DNA of 8,368 nt, taken from NCBI GenBank assembly GCA_007120055.1, contig SKOL01000495.1:1-8368 (forward strand), written 5' to 3'. The position numbers and the translations under genes were made by a program. How positions within the stretch are numbered: the first letter of the stretch is position 1; every line of letters begins with the position of its first letter. Shown piece after piece: positions 1 through 5,435 of this stretch. A model generated the notes under the pieces. It did no database searches and was not told where the DNA came from. It saw only the letters and a program-made list of their open reading frames with translations. The stretch is from Anaerobacillus sp. (GTDB taxonomy: Bacteria; Bacillota; Bacilli; Bacillales_H; Anaerobacillaceae).

Positions 1-254
1 ATAATTCATTTTTTTTATGAATGAAAGTGATAATTGTATGATATTTTAAATAGGAAGAAATAAATTAAAAAAACATGAAAATTCCCTAGTTAACCCTTTA
101 ATATTAACAAATAAATTTTTCTTTTTAATAGAGTAAATTTCATAATTACCAAAATTGAGCCGCATCACGCAATATATAGTTTCCGAATGGTTTTGACGCA
201 ACTATATATTGACCTTAGTGGCGAGAATAATGAATTATGAAATTCATTGAATAA
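1..254. other. Non-coding AT-rich region downstream of ymfJ
   Basis: No credible gene is visible on either strand; the sequence is very AT-rich with frequent stops. In B. subtilis the next gene in this direction is ymfK (DUF3388). Its start is not in the window, so this stretch is either its upstream region or a spacer before another gene. It contains the nested palindrome described at 136-244 and a small hairpin at 4-22 (ATTCAT and ATGAAT around seven T), which may be chance in such AT-rich DNA. I see no convincing promoter on the minus strand. Confidence 0.6.
136..244. repeat. Nested imperfect palindrome with three stacked stems
   Basis: Three pairs of inverted arms are nested around one centre. 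The outer pair is AATTTCATAATT at 136-147 and AATTATGAAATT at 233-244, perfect over 12 bp. The middle pair is GCCGC at 159-163 and GTGGC at 218-222, five pairs with one G-U if read as plus-strand RNA. The inner pair is CAATATATAGTT at 170-181 and AACTATATATTG at 200-211, perfect over 12 bp, closing an 18-nt loop. The internal loops are nearly symmetrical: 11 and 10 nt, then 6 and 6 nt. There is no T run or coding sequence. It could be a small non-autonomous mobile element, a structured RNA, or a decayed element. I see no flanking target duplication and do not recognise the family. Confidence 0.6.
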
Positions 255-290
255 GAAAAAAAATGGGGTGTTGCAGCTATTGCAACACCC
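255..290 (-). terminator. Rho-independent terminator of ymfJ
   Basis: On the minus strand a perfect 10-bp stem, GGGTGTTGCA with TGCAACACCC (arms 281-290 and 266-275), closes a 5-nt loop. After two bases (CA) comes a run of eight T (256-263). It begins 10 nt after the ymfJ stop codon. The plus strand has no T run beyond the stem, so it should work only for leftward transcription. It marks the end of the ymfJ transcript. Confidence 0.93.
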
Positions 291-300
291 TAGTAATTAA

Positions 301-558
301 CTACATTCCTTGATTGTTTTGAACTAACTTTACCATCATATTAGCAATAGCATGTTGTTCTTCTTCAGAAGCAACATTCCAAAGGTCTGCTAACACACGT
401 TCTTGCTCATTTTTCGGCTCAACTTGCTGTGCTAAGTATTCTCCTACTTGATAAGCAACATCACTGATGACTTGTTGGCTCATACCTTCTTGCTGCGCTT
501 GTTGCATACGGTCGCCTAAAAAGCCTTTCCATTGTTCCCAGTTATCTAATACAGACAT
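301..558 (-). CDS. ymfJ: DUF3243 family protein YmfJ
   Basis: This encodes an 85-residue, soluble, mostly helical and acidic protein of the DUF3243 family, the same length as I recall for B. subtilis YmfJ. Recognisable stretches are the N-terminal VLDNWEQWKGFLGDR, the central PKNEQERVLADLW (about 48-60) and the C-terminal EEEQHAIANMMVKLVQ (about 66-81). No signal peptide, membrane segment or catalytic motif is visible, and the family's molecular function is not known to me. The ATG start is preceded by AAGGAGGGACAACA, an excellent ribosome binding site. It lies downstream of ymfI as in B. subtilis, but a 145-bp gap with its own promoter and a strong terminator just after the stop suggest that it is transcribed largely alone. 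Confidence 0.93.
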   Translation of the reverse strand: MSVLDNWEQWKGFLGDRMQQAQQEGMSQQVISDVAYQVGEYLAQQVEPKNEQERVLADLWNVASEEEQHAIANMMVKLVQNNQGM

Positions 559-620
559 TGTTGTCCCTCCTTGTTTTTAACTTCGGTTTTATTTTGTCAA
601 AAGAAGAGCGAAAATATACG

Positions 621-649
621 AGTATTTTTTCTTGATTAATACATGTCAA
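621..649 (-). promoter_or_regulatory. Candidate sigma-A promoter for ymfJ
   Basis: On the minus strand a perfect -35 box TTGACA (644-649) is followed after 17 nt by AATACT (621-626), a four-of-six match to the -10 consensus. Transcription would start near 614, giving a leader of about 55 nt before the ymfJ ATG. No clear terminator separates ymfI from this point, so some readthrough from ymfI is also possible. A second TTGACA closer to the gene has its -10 position overlapping the ribosome binding site region and is a poor candidate. Confidence 0.6.
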
Positions 650-703
650 TATATATTCAATAACAGGATACAATTATTAGGAGAAAGTTTCGATATTCTT
701 TTG

Positions 704-1420
704 TTAACAATACCAAGCCCCATTTATACTTATAATCTGTCCGTTTATATAGTTACTTTTATTAGAAGTCAAAAAAACAACTAAATCGGCAACCTCTTTT
801 GGTGAGCCTAGTCTCCCCATGGGTATTTCACTACAAAGAGTGTCAATTTCCTCTTCAGAAAAATCCGCTAACATATTCGTTGCAATCGCCCCGGGAGCTA
901 TCCCATTTACTCGTATTCCACTAGGAGCTACTTCTTTGGCGAGGGCTTTAACAAACGTATTTTGCCCACCTTTTACCATTGAATATAAAACTTCACAAGA
1001 AGCGCCGGTTAATCCCCAAATAGATGAAATGACAATAATATTACCTGCTTTATTTTCGATCATCGTCGGTAATAGTGCTTTTGTTATTAGAAACGGACTA
1101 GTGACAGAATGTTGAACAATCTCTTCTACTTGAACATCTGTCATATCTGTCACTAATCCAACGTAGCTCGTGCCACTATTTAAAATGAGACTATCTATTG
1201 GATGGTGAATAGATTGAAGCATTTTTTCTACGCCAGCTTTTTTCGATAAATCAGCTTTTATTTTCCAAACGCTCACTTCTTTAATTTGTTTCATCAACTC
1301 ATTAACATTTTGTTCATTTTCATGATAATGCAAGTATAAGTTATAACCTTTATTAGCTAACTGTAATGCTATTTCCCGGCCGATACCACCACTTGCCCCT
1401 GTAATTAAAGCGTACTTCAA
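704..1420 (-). CDS. ymfI: SDR reductase YmfI, probable EF-P 5-aminopentanone reductase
   Basis: This 238-residue classical short-chain dehydrogenase/reductase resembles FabG. Visible features are the nucleotide-binding TGASGGIG (7-14), the NSG variant of the NAG motif (81-83), catalytic Ser133, Tyr146 and Lys150 with normal spacing, and the PG motif (176-177). In B. subtilis YmfI reduces the 5-aminopentanone on the modified lysine of elongation factor P to 5-aminopentanol; I assign that role from the conserved ymfF-ymfH-ymfI order. The start is TTG, preceded by GAGGAG only three bases away; an in-frame stop at 1439-1441 rules out an upstream start. The asparagine usual in the SDR catalytic tetrad (the NL of FabG's TNLSS) aligns with Ser105 here, which is unusual. 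The gene begins 37 nt after ymfH ends, in the same operon. Confidence 0.88.
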   Translation of the reverse strand: MKYALITGASGGIGREIALQLANKGYNLYLHYHENEQNVNELMKQIKEVSVWKIKADLSKKAGVEKMLQSIHHPIDSLILNSGTSYVGLVTDMTDVQVEEIVQHSVTSPFLITKALLPTMIENKAGNIIVISSIWGLTGASCEVLYSMVKGGQNTFVKALAKEVAPSGIRVNGIAPGAIATNMLADFSEEEIDTLCSEIPMGRLGSPKEVADLVVFLTSNKSNYINGQIISINGAWYC

Positions 1421-1457
1421 TTTCTCCTCAACCTTTACTCAAATTATTTATACCGAT

Positions 1458-2741
1458 TTACTTAGGTAATACTTGGCATACGGTAAACATTTCTGGATCA
1501 AAATGCTCTTTCATTTTTTGTTCTAGTTCCTCGATCGTTAATTCTTCAAGCACCTCTATAACATCAAACAAATTCATTTCGTTAAATTGATACCTTGTAA
1601 ACTGATTCGCAATAAACTCTGGAGAATTTAAAGAGCGCATAAAAGCTCCAATTTTTTTCTTGATTGCACGCTCAAATACTTCTTGATCTAAAGGCGTATT
1701 AACGAAAGACTGAATTAATTTTTCAAGACTAGTAACTAAGCGGTCAGGCTCTTTCGTATCTCCACCGATAATTGAAAAACCAAAACCAAGCTCAGCCGAA
1801 TAATCAAATGAGAAAGTGTTGTCAATCAATCCTTCATTATATAGTTGTTCATAGTTATTTGAACTTTGACCTAGCATAATATCCAACAGAATATTAATCG
1901 CTAGCTCATGTTTTAACAACTCATTTCCTTGTCTGTTTGGCTTCTTCTCTTTAAAACCAACTAAACATTTTGGTGTTTGAACAGACATTCGAATAACTTC
2001 TTTCTTTTTTGCCACTTTATCTGGCTCGGGATCAAAAATGCGTTGAATATCACCCATTTCTTTAAACGTCTTTTTACCTTGATTTTTCTTTATGAGCTCA
2101 ATAATTTGATTAGGCTCAAGGGAACCGACAACAAATAAAACCATATTTTTAGGGTGGTAAAACGTTTCATAACACGTATAAAGTAAATCTTTCGTTATTT
2201 TATCAATTGATTCAATCGTACCGGCTATATCAATCTTCACTGGGTGATTTTTGTACATATTCTCAATCACGCCAAAGTAAACTCGCCAATCTGAATTATC
2301 ATCATACATCGTGATTTCCTGATTGATAATCCCTTTTTCTTTTTCAACACTCTCTTCGGTAAAGTAAGGATGTTGTACAAAATCTAACAGTGTCTGAAGA
2401 TTTTTATCGATTTCCGAAGTACTAGAAAATAAATAAGCTGTACGCGTAAAACTTGTAAATGCATTCGCTGAAGCACCTTGTTTACTAAAAAGTTGAAAAA
2501 CGTCTCCTTCTTCATCTTCAAACATTTTATGTTCTAAAAAATGAGCAATCCCATCAGGAACCTTCAGAGCCTCTTCTTCCCCAATCGGTACGAAGTGATT
2601 ATCAATGGAACCGTATTTTGTCGTAAACGTTGCGTATGTTTTATTAAATCCTTGTTTCGGTAAAATATACACTTCAAGTCCGTTCTCTAAAGTATCGTGA
2701 TATAACGTTTCATTTAATTGCTCGAATACAATTTTCTCCAT
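1458..2741 (-). CDS. ymfH: M16-family zinc peptidase YmfH (catalytic-type subunit)
   Basis: A 427-residue member of the M16 (pitrilysin/mitochondrial processing peptidase-like) family with no signal peptide or membrane segment, so probably cytoplasmic. The inverted zinc motif HFLEH is intact at 67-71, and Glu142 in the stretch INQEITMY is the likely third metal ligand. The C-terminal half lacks the arginine of the family's R/Y substrate-binding motif: the matching stretch around 303-324 reads SSNNYEQLYNEG. That is the pattern of a catalytic subunit that pairs with a non-catalytic partner, here presumably YmfF. The ATG follows the ymfF stop by three bases, with its AAAGGAGG ribosome binding site inside the end of ymfF. 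Annotation of relatives links the pair to EF-P 5-aminopentanol modification; the substrate is unknown to me. Confidence 0.9.
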   Translation of the reverse strand: MEKIVFEQLNETLYHDTLENGLEVYILPKQGFNKTYATFTTKYGSIDNHFVPIGEEEALKVPDGIAHFLEHKMFEDEEGDVFQLFSKQGASANAFTSFTRTAYLFSSTSEIDKNLQTLLDFVQHPYFTEESVEKEKGIINQEITMYDDNSDWRVYFGVIENMYKNHPVKIDIAGTIESIDKITKDLLYTCYETFYHPKNMVLFVVGSLEPNQIIELIKKNQGKKTFKEMGDIQRIFDPEPDKVAKKKEVIRMSVQTPKCLVGFKEKKPNRQGNELLKHELAINILLDIMLGQSSNNYEQLYNEGLIDNTFSFDYSAELGFGFSIIGGDTKEPDRLVTSLEKLIQSFVNTPLDQEVFERAIKKKIGAFMRSLNSPEFIANQFTRYQFNEMNLFDVIEVLEELTIEELEQKMKEHFDPEMFTVCQVLPK

Positions 2742-2744
2742 TTG

Positions 2745-4025
2745 TTATTCCTCCTTTCCTTTTAAAAAGTATATCGTATCTAATTGAATCTGCTCTGACA
2801 GTTTAACAATATCCTCTTTCTTGACATTATCAATTCCTGTTAACCAATCATTAACAGAACGTGTTTTATTTGCAATACTATTATGATAAAGCAATTCTAC
2901 ATGACCTTTAGCTACGTCAATCGTTTCGAGCACCTGATTTTTCAACACTGCTTTTGTCTGGACAATTTCTTCATCCGTAAAGTCCCCGTTTTGCATACTT
3001 CCTAGCTGCTCTTTAATAATCGAAACAGCTTGATCGTATTTGCTAAATTCGATTCCTGACATTACCATTAAAATCCCTTTATGACTTTCGTAACGCGAGG
3101 AAGCATAATAAGCTAAGCTCGCTTTTTCACGGACGTTTATGAATAACTTTGAATGAGAAAAACCACCGAAAATACCGTTAAACATTTGCATTGCAAAGTA
3201 ATTATCATCATTAAATGTCGTATTCGTTCTAAAGCCAATATGGAGCTTTCCTTGCTTTATATCTTGCTCTTCAAAAACAACATTTTCTTTTGAAACCCCT
3301 TGCTTTTGCTTATTTTCCACTGAATTAGTCATCGGTTTACGATCACCTTCAAAAGCAAAATAGTTTTGAACCATTCGATTTATATCACCGTTATTTACAT
3401 CACCTACAACAAACAAGTCAAACGAATCATTTGTCAGCATTGAATTATATTGTTCAAACAACTCTCCTTCGGTAATCGCATCAAGTTCATCTTCATACCC
3501 CCATACACTAAGACCGTACGGCTCATCTTTACACATTTCTTCGGTGACACGCATATTCGCATAACGAAGTTTATCATCAAAGATCGATTGAATTTGCTGT
3601 TTTAAATTGCGTTTTTCATTTGTGACTACTTGAGATTTAAATACCCCGGACTCTAAAGCTGGACGCAATATAATGTCAGCCAACAGCTTGATTGCCTCTT
3701 CTAAAAGAGGAGTTTTATCTTTTAAGAAATTCTCATTCGATACATCCATCCTAAATGATAAAATTTGATTTTCGCCTTTTTTACCAACATCTACAGAGAG
3801 GGTCGCACCGTACAGTTCATCTAAATAACTACGAATTGCTTTCCTTGTAGGAAAACGCTCAGTTCCATTTTGTAATATATAAGGTAAAAGAGCACGCTTT
3901 GTAACCGCTTCCCTTACTAAGGGGGATTTAATATGTAATACAATCGTATTTGTTTTGTATTTTTTGGTTTCAACAACGTGAAGATTGATCCCATTAACTT
4001 CGGTTTCTTTCACTTCATTATTCAT
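2745..4025 (-). CDS. ymfF: M16-family peptidase-like protein YmfF (zinc motif absent)
   Basis: A 426-residue M16-like protein, the same length and fold class as its neighbour YmfH. The N-terminal region where HxxEH should stand (about 46-60, LLPYILQNGTERFPT) has no such motif, so it is probably not a zinc peptidase by itself. The C-terminal half keeps the R/Y motif, Arg299 and Tyr306 in LFINVREKASLAY, which in M16B heterodimers supplies substrate binding to the partner's active site. It is the first gene of the ymfF-ymfH-ymfI operon, and translational coupling to ymfH is likely because the ymfH ribosome binding site lies within its last codons. The ATG is preceded by AAGGAGTGAGG. A weak possible promoter (TTTAAA, 18 nt, TAATAT) lies at 4097-4126. 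Confidence 0.9.
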   Translation of the reverse strand: MNNEVKETEVNGINLHVVETKKYKTNTIVLHIKSPLVREAVTKRALLPYILQNGTERFPTRKAIRSYLDELYGATLSVDVGKKGENQILSFRMDVSNENFLKDKTPLLEEAIKLLADIILRPALESGVFKSQVVTNEKRNLKQQIQSIFDDKLRYANMRVTEEMCKDEPYGLSVWGYEDELDAITEGELFEQYNSMLTNDSFDLFVVGDVNNGDINRMVQNYFAFEGDRKPMTNSVENKQKQGVSKENVVFEEQDIKQGKLHIGFRTNTTFNDDNYFAMQMFNGIFGGFSHSKLFINVREKASLAYYASSRYESHKGILMVMSGIEFSKYDQAVSIIKEQLGSMQNGDFTDEEIVQTKAVLKNQVLETIDVAKGHVELLYHNSIANKTRSVNDWLTGIDNVKKEDIVKLSEQIQLDTIYFLKGKEE

Positions 4026-4158
4026 ATTTTCCTCACTCCTTCACTTGTTTAAGCTCTTCTTTTAAATTTAGACATAAAGTCGATATTATCTGCCCTATAT
4101 TATTCCCTAAAATTCTAATATTTAAAGAAATAATATCACAAAAACTTCAAAAATGGCT

Positions 4159-4410
4159 CGATACCACCATCTTTCATGGAAAAAGTGGGTACTTTCCCTC
4201 ACTTCACCTTGACCTTCTATCGAATCTCAGACGTTCGTTCACAAAAGCACCCACCTTTTTTCATACAAAACACGCATGACGATTTAACCGTCACCATCTA
4301 ATAAGGAAAAGGCGATCGATCTCTTTTTCTGCGCTGTAAATTCGTTCCGACTTTAGAGGCTTGCTAAAGAGAGTCGATCGCCTTTTTTCATACAAAACGA
4401 TTTACCGTCG
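4159..4410. repeat. Tandem pair of hairpin units, period about 127 bp
   Basis: Two hairpins share flanks but not stems. Unit 1 pairs GTGGGT (4185-4190) plus CTTT (4192-4195) with AAAG (4244-4247) plus ACCCAC (4249-4254). Unit 2 pairs AAAAGGCGATCGA (4307-4319) plus CTCTTT (4321-4326) with AAAGAG (4366-4371) plus TCGATCGCCTTTT (4374-4386). Each right arm runs into the identical 18-mer CCTTTTTTCATACAAAAC (4254-4271 and 4381-4398), 127 bp apart. A junction of the type CGATTTAACCGTCACC occurs three times in variant form: near 4159, at 4280 and at 4398. Both loops (48 and 39 nt) contain TTCGTTC. The T runs make plus-strand terminator activity possible, yet no plus-strand gene is present. Probably a Bacillaceae intergenic repeat; I do not recognise the family. 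Confidence 0.7.
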
Positions 4411-4479
4411 CCCCCTAACATGTAAAAGCTCTATGTTTTCTTTCAAACTTTCAGCATTCCAACAAACCAACTTTCAAAC

Positions 4480-4508
4480 AAAAAGAGACCCTTGGAATAT
4501 GGATCTCT
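4480..4508 (-). terminator. Rho-independent terminator of ymfC
   Basis: On the minus strand AGAGATCC (4501-4508) pairs with GGGTCTCT (4484-4491), eight pairs including one T-G, around a 9-nt loop. The final T of the stem begins a run of five T (4480-4484). It starts about 10 nt after the ymfC stop codon, so ymfC transcription should end here and ymfF should need its own promoter. Confidence 0.82.
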
Positions 4509-4517
4509 ATTGTTAGT

Positions 4518-5237
4518 CTATACACGTTTTCGTAATACATGAAACTTAAATTTATCTGCACGAAAATAATTTATGGAATAAAGAATTGGTCGTTCTTCTT
4601 CGTCATAATGCATTTGTTTCAAAACTAATAACGAAGACTCTGGATCACATGATAAAATTTCAGACACTTTTTCATGAAAACCTAGAGGTTCAATTTGTGT
4701 AATCGCATATGCAATGGTTGTACCAGCTTTTTCAAGTCGATCAAAAATCGATTGCTCGTGATGTGATTCATCATGTGGTAAATATATTTTTGGAACTTTA
4801 TCTAAACAATAAACAACTGGCTCACCGTCAGCAGTTCGAACCCTCTCAACGACGGTTAACTCTTCTAGCTCATCTAATTGAAATCGCTCACAGTCATCAT
4901 TGGTGGTCATTTCAATATTCGATGATAAAAATATCGTTCCCGGATTTTGATTCCCACGTTTGATCATTTCTGTAATACTAAATAACTCCTCTATTCCAGA
5001 ACTAAATAATGGTTTACTACAAATAAATGTCCCGACACCATGACGCCTTATAATAATATTCTCATCTTCCAAAATTCTTAAAGCTTCACGAAGAGTTGCA
5101 CGACTAATTCCAAGTTGCTTTGATAACTCAAACTCAGAAGGAAGCCTCTGTCCCGCTTCGTATACCCCTGCTTCAATATCACTTTTGATCTTATCAATTA
5201 CTTGTAAATACAATGGTCTATGATCAGCCTTTATCAC
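4518..5237 (-). CDS. ymfC: GntR-family transcriptional regulator YmfC (HutC/UTRA type)
   Basis: A cytoplasmic DNA-binding regulator of 239 residues from the start chosen here. The N-terminal winged helix (about 8-72) shows the family signature: [14 protein letters not shown], then [22 protein letters not shown] (helix-turn-helix about 32-53), then RRHGVGTFI. The C-terminal UTRA ligand-binding domain covers about 97-235, so it should respond to a small molecule I cannot identify. I place the start at GTG 5237, seven bases after AGGGGG (5245-5250). The frame can be extended to GTG 5279, but those 14 extra codons lie on the ribosome binding site and inside a hairpin repeat and do not resemble the family. 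The position after spoIIIE matches B. subtilis ymfC. Target genes are not evident; adjacent transporter genes seen in relatives are missing. Confidence 0.9.
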   Translation of the reverse strand: MIKADHRPLYLQVIDKIKSDIEAGVYEAGQRLPSEFELSKQLGISRATLREALRILEDENIIIRRHGVGTFICSKPLFSSGIEELFSITEMIKRGNQNPGTIFLSSNIEMTTNDDCERFQLDELEELTVVERVRTADGEPVVYCLDKVPKIYLPHDESHHEQSIFDRLEKAGTTIAYAITQIEPLGFHEKVSEILSCDPESSLLVLKQMHYDEEERPILYSINYFRADKFKFHVLRKRV

Positions 5238-5240
5238 AAC

Positions 5241-5250
5241 ATCACCCCCT
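5241..5250 (-). promoter_or_regulatory. Ribosome binding site that sets the ymfC start
   Basis: The minus strand reads AGGGGGTGAT, then GTT, then the GTG at 5237-5235. The core AGGGGG (5245-5250) lies seven bases before that GTG, close to the ideal distance. No comparable site precedes the upstream in-frame GTG at 5279, which falls within the stem of the repeat at 5256-5333. This supports the shorter gene. Confidence 0.8.
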
Positions 5251-5255
5251 AATAA

Positions 5256-5333
5256 GAAAAGCGCAAGCGCCTTAGTCACGAGCGAAAGGACTGAAGTGAT
5301 CGAGCTCGTAGGCGCTGAAGCTAGACAGTTTTC
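5256..5333. repeat. 78-bp hairpin intergenic repeat upstream of ymfC
   Basis: The element is bounded by GAAAA (5256-5260) and TTTTC (5329-5333). Inside, AGCGCCT (5266-5272) pairs with AGGCGCT (5310-5316) and ACGAGC (5278-5283) with GCTCGT (5304-5309), leaving a 5-nt bulge and a 20-nt loop. GCGCAAGCGC (5261-5270) can form a small competing hairpin. From memory, sequences beginning GAAAAGCGCAAGCGCC and ending in GCTAGACAGTTTTC recur in many Bacillaceae genomes as short intergenic elements. It sits five bases from the ymfC ribosome binding site. Read on the minus strand it ends in GCGCTTTTC, so it could weakly attenuate transcription coming from spoIIIE. Confidence 0.75.
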
Positions 5334-5344
5334 GTGTTAAAATG

Positions 5345-5353
5345 TTATCCACA
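5345..5353 (+). promoter_or_regulatory. Consensus DnaA box
   Basis: TTATCCACA is a perfect match to the bacterial DnaA-box consensus. It lies alone in the 100-bp gap between spoIIIE and the repeat upstream of ymfC, about 110 bp ahead of the ymfC start. I saw no second perfect copy nearby, so it is not an origin. It could be a regulatory or titration site for DnaA, or a chance match. Confidence 0.45.
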
Positions 5354-5435
5354 AATGATTTGCATTAAATATACAGCAACGTTTTATTATCTACTACTAT
5401 TATTTATCAAACGCGATGCATTATGTCTTCACTTT

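Larger units (their letters stand above)
4026..4517. other. Gene-free interval between ymfC and ymfF
   Basis: About 490 bp with no credible open reading frame. From right to left it holds the ymfC terminator (4480-4508), the tandem hairpin units (about 4159-4410) and an AT-rich stretch of about 130 bp leading to ymfF. The only promoter I can propose for the ymfF operon is weak: TTTAAA at 4121-4126 and TAATAT at 4097-4102 on the minus strand, spaced 18 nt. In B. subtilis ymfD and ymfE lie here, and other bacilli often have a BMP-type nucleoside ABC transporter; nothing recognisable of either remains. Confidence 0.7.

Noticed and set aside
136..244. Nested palindrome as a CRISPR repeat, attachment site or known riboswitch
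   Set aside because: There is no series of regularly spaced direct repeats, no integrase or tRNA nearby, and no riboswitch core that I recognise.
819..1115. Open frame on the plus strand within ymfI (98 codons)
   Set aside because: It lies wholly antisense to the well-supported reductase, shows no recognisable domain, and reads like reverse-complement translation of conserved SDR motifs.
4305..4388. Hairpin and T run read as a terminator of a plus-strand gene
   Set aside because: The stem and T run look like a terminator on the plus strand, but no plus-strand gene ends nearby. The element is better described as part of the tandem repeat.
4709..4963. Open frame on the plus strand within ymfC
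   Set aside because: It is antisense to the UTRA domain coding sequence, with no plausible ribosome binding site noted and no family resemblance.
5316..5328. GCTAGAC near ymfC as an operator of HutC/YvoA-type regulators, which bind GTCTAGAC-like sites
   Set aside because: It is a half-match only and belongs to the end of the 78-bp repeat, so it is explained by the repeat rather than by autoregulation.
5335..5435. Terminator for spoIIIE
   Set aside because: The stretch after the stop has only AT-rich sequence and a short CAAATGATTTG palindrome with no T run on the minus strand.
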